Source: Bacteroidales bacterium (GTDB taxonomy: Bacteria > Bacteroidota > Bacteroidia > Bacteroidales > F082). Taken from it: DNA of 64,000 bases. Each line of letters starts with the position of its first letter. Position 1 is the stretch's first letter. Below the pieces are notes generated by a model. That model saw only the letters and a list, made by a program, of their open reading frames with translations, searched no databases and had not been told where the DNA came from. The translations under genes and the position numbers were made by a program. This document shows positions 1 through 7,687 of the stretch, in pieces. The stretch lies in contig JAEEQP010000017.1 of NCBI GenBank assembly GCA_016285355.1, forward strand, positions 1-64,000, written 5' to 3'.

Positions 1-1200
1 CAAGTTCTGGAGGCCATGGGTTCTGTCATGACCAACAAATACGCCGAGGGTTATCCTGGCAAGCGTTACTACGGCGGCTGCCAAATCGTCGACCAGAGCG
101 AGCAAATCGCCATCGACCGCGCCTGCCAGTTGTTCAACGCCACCTTCGCCAACGTGCAGCCCCATTCGGGCGCACAGGCTAACATGGCTGTGATGCAAGC
201 TTTACTTGAACCCGGTGACACTTTCATGGGTCTTGACCTCTCACATGGTGGTCACCTTTCACACGGCAGCCCGGTCAACGCTTCGGGTATGCTTTACAAG
301 CCCGTTGCTTACCATGTCGCCAAGGAAACCGGTCGTGTCGACTACGACGAGATGGAGAAGATTGCCCTCGAGTGCAAGCCGAAACTCATCATCGCTGGTG
401 CTTCTGCCTACAGCCGCGACTGGGACTACAAGCGTATGCGTGCTATCGCCGACCAAGTGGGCGCCGTCCTCATGGCTGACGTCAGCCACCCCGCTGGCCT
501 CATTGCCAAGGGCCTGTTGAACGACCCGCTGGAGTACTGCCACATCATCACCACCACGACCCATAAGACCCTCCGTGGTCCCCGTGGCGGCATGATCCTC
601 ATCCGTCATGACTTCGAAGACCCGCGTGGCCGTAAGACCCCGAAAGGCGAAATCAAGATGATGTCAGCCCTCATCAACAGCGCCGTGTTCCCGGGCATCC
701 AAGGTGGTCCTCTGGAGCATGTCATCGCCTCCAAGGCCGTTGCTTTCGGCGAAGCTTTGAGCGACGAGTACAAGGAGTACATTATGCAGGTGAAGAAGAA
801 CGCCAGCGTCATGGCCGATGCCTTTGTCAACAAAGGCTATCAAGTCATCAGCGGCGGCACCGACAACCATTCGATGCTGATTGACCTCCGTGGCAAATTC
901 CCGGAAATCACTGGTAAGATGGTGGAGAACACCCTCGTCCTTGCCGACATCACCGTCAACAAGAACATGGTGCCCTTCGACAGCCGTTCGCCCTTCCTGA
1001 CCTCTGGTCTGCGTGTCGGTACACCAGCCATCACCACTCGTGGCCTGAAGGAAGACAAGATGCCGCTCATCGTCGACATGATTGACGACGTCATCGGTGC
1101 CATCGACCCGGCCACCAAGACCGCTCCCGAGGCAAAGATTGCAGCAGTCCGCGCCGAAGTCAACAAGATGATGAAGGACTATCCGCTCTTCGCTTGGTAA
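1..1200 (+). CDS. glyA: Serine hydroxymethyltransferase, 5' end outside window
   Basis: PLP enzyme that interconverts serine and glycine with transfer of a one-carbon unit to tetrahydrofolate in the cytoplasm. The reading frame is open from base 1 (Q-V-L-E-A before the first in-window ATG at 16), so the start lies upstream; about 30 N-terminal residues are missing compared with the usual ~425. Visible family marks are the substrate-site segment KRYYGGC near the start, the HSGAQAN motif, and the PLP-lysine segment [14 protein letters not shown]. The C-terminus ends normally with a TAA at 1198-1200 and is followed by a terminator hairpin. Identity is very secure. Confidence 0.97.
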   Translation, partial: QVLEAMGSVMTNKYAEGYPGKRYYGGCQIVDQSEQIAIDRACQLFNATFANVQPHSGAQANMAVMQALLEPGDTFMGLDLSHGGHLSHGSPVNASGMLYKPVAYHVAKETGRVDYDEMEKIALECKPKLIIAGASAYSRDWDYKRMRAIADQVGAVLMADVSHPAGLIAKGLLNDPLEYCHIITTTTHKTLRGPRGGMILIRHDFEDPRGRKTPKGEIKMMSALINSAVFPGIQGGPLEHVIASKAVAFGEALSDEYKEYIMQVKKNASVMADAFVNKGYQVISGGTDNHSMLIDLRGKFPEITGKMVENTLVLADITVNKNMVPFDSRSPFLTSGLRVGTPAITTRGLKEDKMPLIVDMIDDVIGAIDPATKTAPEAKIAAVRAEVNKMMKDYPLFAW

Positions 1201-1227
1201 ATCCATTTGACACCTTAATTATTAATG

Positions 1228-1258
1228 AAGTCGCTCCGTTTGGGGCGACTTTGTTGTT
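1228..1258 (+). terminator. Rho-independent terminator after glyA
   Basis: Inverted repeat AAGTCGC (1228-1234) / GCGACTT (1245-1251), with further CC/GG pairing around a GTTT loop, followed by a T-rich run. It lies 27 bp after the glyA stop. Confidence 0.8.
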
Positions 1259-1315
1259 TCTTGTCGCAAAATCGCAAAAATCCAACATCCTTCGCTACAC
1301 TTACCTGTTTTTTCG

Positions 1316-1323
1316 TATATTTG
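1316..1323 (+). promoter_or_regulatory. Bacteroidota -7 element (TATATTTG)
   Basis: Matches TAnnTTTG exactly and sits 23 bp upstream of the ATG at 1347. I found no clear -33 TTTG at the usual spacing, so this rests on the -7 box alone. Confidence 0.5.
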
Positions 1324-1346
1324 CAGCGGTCAATTGTGTAAGGATA

Positions 1347-1769
1347 ATGTTGGTTCCATGTAAAATAAAAGATTATAACAATCAGTATCATCCTGAATGG
1401 ACATGCTTGATGCCTCAAGGGTGTCCACCAGAGGATGTCATGATACCTTGTGAACACCCCTTTTATAGATTGGCACAAAAGCCAGATACTTATAGCCAAG
1501 AGGATTTCGCTTCCTATGCAGAAAAAGATCCTGAACGGAATTGGGGGAAACAACTACCATTTGCTGTAGGGCTTTCTGTCATCGACAATGAGACAAAAGC
1601 CAGAAAGAATCTGAAACTGCCTATGTTCAGGCAATTCAAGGGTATCATAGCCTTGATGTTGAATCCGACTGATGGTGTGGTGAAACAGACAGGCATTCAC
1701 CTTTCCCATTACACTTGGTGGCGCACGAAATCTTTCGATATGTCAAACCTCAAAATGCTTGAATTATGA
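1347..1769 (+). CDS. Unknown 140-aa protein, first gene of a coupled pair
   Basis: I do not recognise the function. The frame is open further upstream (to a TTG at 1194), but the ATG at 1347 fits the promoter at 1316-1323 and avoids overlap with the glyA terminator. The protein is soluble, with no signal peptide or membrane segment, and carries a Cys-rich N-terminal third (CKIKD, TCLMPQGC, PCEHPF) and a conserved-looking C-terminal half around FKGIIALMLNPTDG and HLSHYTWW. Its stop overlaps the next start as ATGA, so the two products are probably made together in a fixed ratio. That arrangement resembles toxin-antitoxin or effector-immunity pairs, but no catalytic motif supports either. Confidence 0.6.
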   Translation: MLVPCKIKDYNNQYHPEWTCLMPQGCPPEDVMIPCEHPFYRLAQKPDTYSQEDFASYAEKDPERNWGKQLPFAVGLSVIDNETKARKNLKLPMFRQFKGIIALMLNPTDGVVKQTGIHLSHYTWWRTKSFDMSNLKMLEL

Positions 1770-2242
1770 GACCGCTTACATTGATACAAACTCTTGAATA
1801 TTATGATGTGCCTCAGATTATCGTGGCGGTGGATGCGATGGGTACGAGGTATCTTTGCACCTTGTACAATCAATCTGAGGGGAACGGTTTTGAGTATATT
1901 GGCGTTCAGATTTCTGAGCCTCGCTTGATGGCGTTCGTTGGCGGACAACTCGATTTGCGAGAGGCTTATCTCCATCCTGAAGTTGAAAATGCAGTTTATC
2001 TTGTTACGGCAAAAAAAGAGGCATTAACGGCTACGAAATTGTTACAACAACAAGACATTACTGAGAACATGCTACCCGAGGCTGGGTATTTCTTTGATGC
2101 CTCGGATTTGGTGACTGAAGAGAATCCTCCTTTAGACACTTACCAATTGGAAGTTCCTGTCCACGACCGTGGCACATTCTCAACCCTTGTGAGCAGGATG
2201 GGCTGGAGAGCCTTTTCCCTTCGCAAGACAGCGGTATTTTGA
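1766..2242 (+). CDS. Unknown 158-aa protein, second gene of the pair
   Basis: Translationally coupled to the preceding gene by an ATGA overlap at 1766-1769. The N-terminal half (YYDVPQIIVAVDAMGTRYLC, then ISEPRLMAFVGGQLDLREAY) resembles the layout of DUF6575-like proteins, in which a β-rich segment 'Y D x P ... F x x G x x Y L' is followed by 'S x x R L x x L x x G x I D L R x A'. That assignment is from memory of the family pattern and is tentative. The C-terminal half (residues ~95-158) is less typical. No signal peptide or membrane helix is visible. Its role is unknown; the coupling says it works with, or counteracts, the upstream protein. Confidence 0.6.
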   Translation: MRPLTLIQTLEYYDVPQIIVAVDAMGTRYLCTLYNQSEGNGFEYIGVQISEPRLMAFVGGQLDLREAYLHPEVENAVYLVTAKKEALTATKLLQQQDITENMLPEAGYFFDASDLVTEENPPLDTYQLEVPVHDRGTFSTLVSRMGWRAFSLRKTAVF

Positions 2243-2588
2243 TTACATTGATTGTTAACAATATAACATTCGAAATTGAATTTATACGATAATCCCAAAG
2301 TCTAACCAAATAAAATTGAAATGAATACAGCGCATTGAGCGCATTGACGGAAAGCGGAATATTAGAAAGATAGCAATTGCTTATAGCTTGTGTAACTAAA
2401 ATCTTCCACAAAACAATTGAACACTAAAGTTAGTAAAGCAATGCTCATGTGTTTTCACATGGGCTTTACTAATTTGTTGAGGTGTTCGGCTGTGGAAGGC
2501 CTTAGTTACCAATAAATAGTAAGTCCATGTTTTTTTCGTCTGCTCGAGAAAAGAATAAAAGTTGAAAACACATAAAATACAAAAGAAT
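2243..2588. other. Intergenic region with a long imperfect hairpin
   Basis: No gene seen. At 2430-2472 there is a two-tier inverted repeat: an outer stem TTAGTAAAGC/GCTTTACTAA and an inner stem CATGTG-TTTT-CACATG. It is not followed by a clear T-run, so it could be a weak terminator of the upstream pair or a leader element of the BspA-like gene. I found no convincing TAnnTTTG promoter box in front of the BspA-like gene. Confidence 0.5.
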
Positions 2589-5330
2589 ATGCAAAACAAA
2601 GATTTACGACTGAAAAGGGTGAAGCGTGCCGCCCTGTTTATCCTACTGCTAAATGTGGTAGGCATGACGAATGGGTATGCCGAAATAATAGGTGATTTGG
2701 TTTATTCCTTGGACAAAAATACGCTGACGGCAGCAGTGATTAAGCATAAAGATCAATGGAATGCTACAGGAACTCTTACTATTCCTACCACTGTGACTTA
2801 TACTCATCAAGAATATATAAATGGTCACACTGTATACGTCACTCGAACTTATACTGTGACGGCGATAACAGGATATACTGCATTTGATTCGTATGGTAAT
2901 CCGTTTTGGGTAGGTGCTTTCCAAGGTTGCAGCGGACTTGTAGGCAGTCTTATTATTCCTAACACTGTGACCACAATAGGTGATGCTGCTTTCCTTAATT
3001 GCAGTGGCTTTACAGGTAGCCTGACCATTCCAAATACTGTTACCACGATAGGCCAATCTGCTTTTTCTAGATGCAGTGGCTTTACTGGCAATTTGACTAT
3101 CTCTAATGTCATAACCGCGATAGGCAGTTCTACTTTCGAAAATTGTAGTGGCTTTACTGGCAGTTTAGTCATTCCCAATTCCGTGACTACGATAGGTGGT
3201 CGAGCTTTTAAAAATTGTAGTGGTTTCACAGGTAGTCTGATTATCGGAAATTCCGTGACCACGATAGGCTATGAGGCTTTCCAAAATTGTAGCGGGCTAA
3301 CGGGTGATTTAGTTATCCCCAATTCTGTGACAACGATAGACAGAGATGCTTTTCATGATTGCAATGGTTTCGCGGGCATCCTGACCATCGGCAATTCCGT
3401 GACTTCAATAGGTAATTATTCTTTCTCTGGTTGTAATGGCCTAATAGGTAGCCTGACTATTCCTAATTCCGTAATTACAATAGGTGTTTGTGCTTTCAAA
3501 GATTGCAGCGGCTTCATGGGTGACCTGAATATTGGCAATTCTGTGACTACAATTAGTGGTTATGCTTTCCAAGATTGCATTGGTTTTACAGGTAGCTTGA
3601 CCATCCCCAATTCTGTGACCACGATAGTTAATAATGCTTTCATTGGCTGTAGTTTTGACGGCTTGAATGTTGATATGGTAAATATCAAAAACAGTTTTGT
3701 GTATCTCATAGGAGGAAGTTACTCTGGTTTGTTGACCATTGGCAATTCTGTAACTTCGATAGGTAACAGAGCTTTCAATGGCTGCAGTGGTTTCACGGGC
3801 AGTTTGACCATTCCCAATTCCGTAACCGCGATAGGAGATGAGGCTTTTCAAAATTGCAGTGGTCTAACTGGGGATTTGATTATTCCTAATTCAGTTACCA
3901 CGATAGGCAATTATGCTTTCGATGGTTGTAGTGGCTTCACTGGTAGCCTAACCATCGGCGATTCTGTGACATTGATAGGTAAAAGGGCATTCAATAATTG
4001 CAGTTGTTTCTCTGGCAGTCTGACCTTAGGTGCTTCCGTAACTATAATAGAGGAATGGGCTTTCTTTGGTTGCAATGGCTTTACAGGTAGCTTGATCATT
4101 CCTAATTCCGTAATTACAATAAAAGGTAGGGCTTTCTCTGGTTGCAACGGCTTCATAGGTAGTCTGACTATCAGTGATTCCGTAACTACAATAGGAGGTT
4201 ATGCTTTCTATGGTTGTAGTGGCTTTACAGGCAGCCTGACCATACCTAATTCCGTAACTTCGATAGGCAATTATGCTTTCAAAGATTGCAGCGGTTTCAC
4301 GGAAGTTTATTATGATGCCACCAATTGTGAAAATGCCAACAATAGTTATCCACCTTTTTCAGGTTGTTGTGGTACGCTAACTATTGGCAACAATGTAGAA
4401 AGAATTCCCAGCTATATTTTCCAATTTGCGGCATTTACAGGAGACCTGATTATTGGTAACTCTGTGATTACAATAGGTGGTAATGCATTTTATGGTTGCA
4501 GTGGTTTCACAGGCAACCTGACGATTCCGAATTCCGTAACTTCAATTGGCGGTTCTGCTTTCAGTGGTTGTAGTGGTTTTACGGGCAACTTGACCATAGG
4601 TGATTCTGTGACCTCAATAGGTAATTATGCTTTTTATAATTGCAGCGGTTTTACCTCAATGAATGTCCTTCCTGAGATACCACCAACATTATCATTATAT
4701 TCTTTTGGTAATTGCCCTAAATTTATTCCTGTATATGTGCCTTGCGGTAGTGCAACAGTTTATCAATCTGCGGCTTATTGGAATCAGTTTGCTAATATTC
4801 AAGAGAATTGTTCACAACAAACCGTTACCCTTTCAGCGGGCTGGAACTGGTTCTCAACCAACGTAGAAATCACCCTTGAAGACCTACAGAATGCGCTCGT
4901 GGACGCTGTGTCAAACACCAATATCACCATCAAATCAAACACACAAAACATCGCTTACAACCCTGGCACAAATCAGTGGCGGGGAACGTTGGACTCCTTG
5001 GATGTATCCCAGATGTACATGATTCAAGTTGGTGCCGACTGCCAGATTACGCTGACAGGCACTTCCATCAACCCTAATGCGTGTCCCATCACCATCCATA
5101 ATGGCAACAACTGGATTGCATTCCCGCTCAACGAAAACATGTCCGTCAGCGACGCCTTCGATGGATTTGCCACCAACGGCGATATAATCAAAGGCAGAAC
5201 CACCACCGCCAGATATAATAACGGTAATTGGCGGGGAGGTCTTGATAGTCTTGAGCCTGGCCAGGGCTACATCTATAAGTCAAATGTAACGGAAACAAGG
5301 ACTTTCACATTCCCTACAAGCGCAAAATAG
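2589..5330 (+). CDS. BspA-like leucine-rich repeat surface protein
   Basis: The ATG at 2589 is preferred over an upstream in-frame TTG at 2562 because it is followed directly by a signal peptide (basic MQNKDLRLKRVKRAA, then a hydrophobic core ending near YAE). From about residue 90 to 710 there are some 25 tandem LRR_5 (BspA-type) units of about 23-24 residues with the core 'G(S/D)L(T/I)IxNSVTTIGxxAFxxCSGF'. One unit (around 3650-3720) is atypical, and another (around 4310-4380) is interrupted by a short non-repeat insert. The last ~175 residues are a β-rich module with two 'GWNWFS'/'NNWIAFPL' style segments common in Bacteroidales exported proteins. No T9SS sorting signal is clear at the extreme C-terminus. 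Family members mediate surface adhesion; the substrate here is unknown. Confidence 0.88.
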   Translation: MQNKDLRLKRVKRAALFILLLNVVGMTNGYAEIIGDLVYSLDKNTLTAAVIKHKDQWNATGTLTIPTTVTYTHQEYINGHTVYVTRTYTVTAITGYTAFDSYGNPFWVGAFQGCSGLVGSLIIPNTVTTIGDAAFLNCSGFTGSLTIPNTVTTIGQSAFSRCSGFTGNLTISNVITAIGSSTFENCSGFTGSLVIPNSVTTIGGRAFKNCSGFTGSLIIGNSVTTIGYEAFQNCSGLTGDLVIPNSVTTIDRDAFHDCNGFAGILTIGNSVTSIGNYSFSGCNGLIGSLTIPNSVITIGVCAFKDCSGFMGDLNIGNSVTTISGYAFQDCIGFTGSLTIPNSVTTIVNNAFIGCSFDGLNVDMVNIKNSFVYLIGGSYSGLLTIGNSVTSIGNRAFNGCSGFTGSLTIPNSVTAIGDEAFQNCSGLTGDLIIPNSVTTIGNYAFDGCSGFTGSLTIGDSVTLIGKRAFNNCSCFSGSLTLGASVTIIEEWAFFGCNGFTGSLIIPNSVITIKGRAFSGCNGFIGSLTISDSVTTIGGYAFYGCSGFTGSLTIPNSVTSIGNYAFKDCSGFTEVYYDATNCENANNSYPPFSGCCGTLTIGNNVERIPSYIFQFAAFTGDLIIGNSVITIGGNAFYGCSGFTGNLTIPNSVTSIGGSAFSGCSGFTGNLTIGDSVTSIGNYAFYNCSGFTSMNVLPEIPPTLSLYSFGNCPKFIPVYVPCGSATVYQSAAYWNQFANIQENCSQQTVTLSAGWNWFSTNVEITLEDLQNALVDAVSNTNITIKSNTQNIAYNPGTNQWRGTLDSLDVSQMYMIQVGADCQITLTGTSINPNACPITIHNGNNWIAFPLNENMSVSDAFDGFATNGDIIKGRTTTARYNNGNWRGGLDSLEPGQGYIYKSNVTETRTFTFPTSAK

Positions 5331-5368
5331 TCTGTATGATTTCGATGCAGTAACGCACGAAAGGAAAC

Positions 5369-5402
5369 GGCCACCTTGACATTGGAAAGGGTGGCCATTT
5401 TT
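5369..5402 (+). terminator. Terminator after the BspA-like gene
   Basis: Stem GGCCACC (5369-5375) / GGTGGCC (5390-5396) with additional CTT/AAG pairing, followed by ATTTTT. It lies 39 bp past the stop codon. Confidence 0.8.
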
Positions 5403-5424
5403 GATGAAAAAACAAAAAACCGTC

Positions 5425-5453
5425 TTTGCTTTTCCAAAAAAGCTGTACCTTTG
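5425..5453 (+). promoter_or_regulatory. Promoter of the DUF1846 gene
   Basis: TTTG at 5425-5428 and TACCTTTG (TAnnTTTG) at 5446-5453, 17 nt apart, slightly shorter than the usual ~20. The predicted start of transcription is about 20 bp before the ATG at 5481. Confidence 0.6.
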
Positions 5454-5480
5454 CATCCCGTATTTTAAGATTTTAGCACC

Positions 5481-6980
5481 ATGAGAAACGCTTCGACAGG
5501 CTCAGCGTCCGCTGCGGCAAAATACGGTTTCGACAACGAGAAATACCTCAAAATCCAGTCTGAACACATCAAGGACCGCATTGCGAAATTCGGCGACAAG
5601 CTGTATCTCGAATTCGGCGGCAAGCTCTTCGACGACTTCCACGCCAGCCGTGTGCTGCCTGGTTTCCAGCCCGACAGTAAGCTGAGAATGCTGTCACAAC
5701 TTATCGATGTCTCCGAAATCATCATCGTCATCAGTGCCGTCGACATTGAGAAAAACAAGGTGCGCGGCGACTTGGGCATCACCTACGATGTGGATGTGTT
5801 ACGCCTCAGAGAGGCATTCATAAACCGTGGTTTCATGGTGAGTTCAGTGGTGGTCACCCACTATAACGGTCAGGCCAGCACGGATGCCTATCGCAAACGC
5901 CTCGAACGCATGGGCATCAAAGTGTACTATCACCGCATCATCGAAGGCTATCCCAACAACGTGGCCCTTATCGACTCGGAGGAAGGCTTTGGCCGTAATG
6001 ACTATGTAGAAACTACGCGCCCCTTGGTAGTGGTCACGGCTCCTGGTCCTGGAAGCGGGAAGATGGCCGTCTGCCTGAGCCAACTCTATCATGAGAACAA
6101 GCGTGACGTCAAGGCGGGTTATGCCAAGTTTGAGACCTTTCCAGTGTGGAACCTGCCATTGAAGCATCCTGTCAACGTGGCCTACGAAGCCGCCACCGCC
6201 GACCTTAGCGATGTCAACATGATCGACCCCTTCCATTTGGAGGCCTATGGCAAGACGGCGGTCAACTACAACCGCGACATCGAGATTTTCCCTGTGCTGA
6301 ATGCCATTTTCGAGAGCATTTACGGTGAGAATCCCTACAAGTCACCGACGGACATGGGCGTCAATATGGTGGGCTACTGCCTCAGTGATGACGAAGCCTG
6401 TTGCGAGGCCTCGAAACAGGAAATCATCCGCCGCTATTATGCCGCACTTTGCAATCTGGCGATTGGCAAAGGCACTGAAAACGAGGTGAATAAAATCGCA
6501 TTGTTGATGAAGCAAGCCAAAATCACTACGGCTGACCGCAAGACCACCATTGCCGCGAAGGAACGGAAGGAAAAGGAAGGTGTGTCCTCTTCTGCCATCG
6601 AGTTGGAGGACGGCACGCTAATCACGGCGCACACCAGTACTCTGCTCGGTCCCAGCGCGGCCTTGCTACTCAATGCGACCAAACATTTGGCTGGCATCGA
6701 CCATGATGTGAAACTCATCCCGCAGGCCATGATTGAGCCGATTCAGAAGACTAAGGTCAACTTCCTGCATGGCAACAACCCGCGTCTGCATACGGATGAG
6801 GTTTTGGTGGCCCTTTCCATGCTCAGCCTTTGGGACGAGAATTGCAAGAAAGCCCTTGAGAGTCTGCCGCAACTGAAAGGCTGTCAGGTACATAGCACGG
6901 TGATGCTCAGCGAAGTGGACCAGAAGATTTTCAAGAAATTGGGCATCGGCTTGACTTGCGACCCTGTGGCTAAGAAATAA
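5481..6980 (+). CDS. DUF1846 family protein with repeat-derived N-terminal extension
   Basis: Full-length member of the DUF1846 (UPF0371) family of ~500-residue cytoplasmic proteins of uncertain biochemical role. Recognisable segments are YGFDNEKYLKIQSEHI near the N-terminus, the nucleotide-fold segment VVVTAPGPGSGKMA, and MGVNMVGYCLSDDEAC. Family proteins normally begin about at the GFDNEKY segment; here about 14 extra residues (MRNASTGSASAAAK) precede it. These codons contain CTTCGACAGGCTCAG (5491-5505), a 15-mer that recurs in reverse in a non-coding repeat at 58846-58860. The promoter spacing supports this ATG, so the repeat appears to have been captured as coding sequence. The neighbouring genes give no functional hint. 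Confidence 0.93.
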   Translation: MRNASTGSASAAAKYGFDNEKYLKIQSEHIKDRIAKFGDKLYLEFGGKLFDDFHASRVLPGFQPDSKLRMLSQLIDVSEIIIVISAVDIEKNKVRGDLGITYDVDVLRLREAFINRGFMVSSVVVTHYNGQASTDAYRKRLERMGIKVYYHRIIEGYPNNVALIDSEEGFGRNDYVETTRPLVVVTAPGPGSGKMAVCLSQLYHENKRDVKAGYAKFETFPVWNLPLKHPVNVAYEAATADLSDVNMIDPFHLEAYGKTAVNYNRDIEIFPVLNAIFESIYGENPYKSPTDMGVNMVGYCLSDDEACCEASKQEIIRRYYAALCNLAIGKGTENEVNKIALLMKQAKITTADRKTTIAAKERKEKEGVSSSAIELEDGTLITAHTSTLLGPSAALLLNATKHLAGIDHDVKLIPQAMIEPIQKTKVNFLHGNNPRLHTDEVLVALSMLSLWDENCKKALESLPQLKGCQVHSTVMLSEVDQKIFKKLGIGLTCDPVAKK

Positions 6981-6981
6981 G

Positions 6982-7614
6982 TCAAAAAGTTCGTATTGCC
7001 CTCACATAATATTCCAGCGTTTTCATCGAGTCGCTGATGACGATTTGTCCGTTTTGAACACGCACGGCAGCTGCGCCTCGTGTGCCAGTCTCTGTACTTG
7101 ACCAATAGGTTTTGTCTTCCAAAGTTGAGTAACCCATTGATTTCAAAGTGGCGTTCACGGCCTCTTGGTTCAGCAAAAGATAACGCAGCTCGTTGCTTGA
7201 AGGAACGTACCATTGCTTATTGTTGATTTTTCTGTGCTCATAATGCACAAGATTCCACGTGTTTTTCTGGTAGCTCCACAGAATGGCAGGGTAGTGGCGC
7301 ATGTCATAAACATCCATAAGGATATTGGTGTTATTCCAGCCATCGTAGGGATTGGTGGCACCTGTCTGACTGTTGATGTAATTGGTTTCGCACCAGGGCA
7401 AAAGAGTCTCGTCCAAACCGACCATCAGTCCGCCAGTTCCTCCCGCAATAGTGTGAAACACAATGCCTTCCAATGTATCGTTATGGAAATATTCCCCGAT
7501 TTGATAAGAATGAAAGACAGGTGCAGGTGTGTCGCCATTTTGCGGGGACTCGTACTTTTTGCATGAGGCGAAAACGATTCCTAATAGGGCGAGAAAGAAA
7601 AGTATCTTTTTCAT
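6982..7614 (-). CDS. Lipoprotein with C-terminal DUF1566/FISUMP-like domain
   Basis: The ATG at 7614 is chosen because it begins a lipoprotein signal peptide (MKKILFFLALLGIVFASC, lipobox F-A-S-C); the frame is open upstream but overlaps the divergent gene. The mature protein is ~190 residues. The C-terminal half (WYVPSSNELRYLL ... YWSSTE ... VRAIRTF) matches the DUF1566/Fibrobacter-succinogenes-major-paralogous type seen in many secreted Bacteroidota proteins. Likely attached to the outer membrane; ligand unknown. It ends one base after the DUF1846 stop, so the two genes converge. It is divergent from the GH89 gene and may be co-regulated with it. Confidence 0.8.
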   Translation of the reverse strand: MKKILFFLALLGIVFASCKKYESPQNGDTPAPVFHSYQIGEYFHNDTLEGIVFHTIAGGTGGLMVGLDETLLPWCETNYINSQTGATNPYDGWNNTNILMDVYDMRHYPAILWSYQKNTWNLVHYEHRKINNKQWYVPSSNELRYLLLNQEAVNATLKSMGYSTLEDKTYWSSTETGTRGAAAVRVQNGQIVISDSMKTLEYYVRAIRTF

Positions 7615-7630
7615 CAGAGTGATTTTTCTG

Positions 7631-7666
7631 CAAAAATAGGAAATCAGAGAAAAAGCTGTAATTTTG
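7631..7666. promoter_or_regulatory. Divergent promoter pair (lipoprotein / GH89)
   Basis: CAAAAATA at 7631-7638 reads TATTTTTG on the minus strand, facing the lipoprotein; TAATTTTG at 7659-7666 faces the GH89 gene. Both fit TAnnTTTG, and each lies 17-22 bp from its start codon. Confidence 0.65.
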
Positions 7667-7687
7667 CCTCGGAAAAATCCTATCATT

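Noticed and set aside
664..1206. Long minus-strand frame opposite glyA
   Set aside because: Shadow of the codon bias of glyA with no family resemblance.
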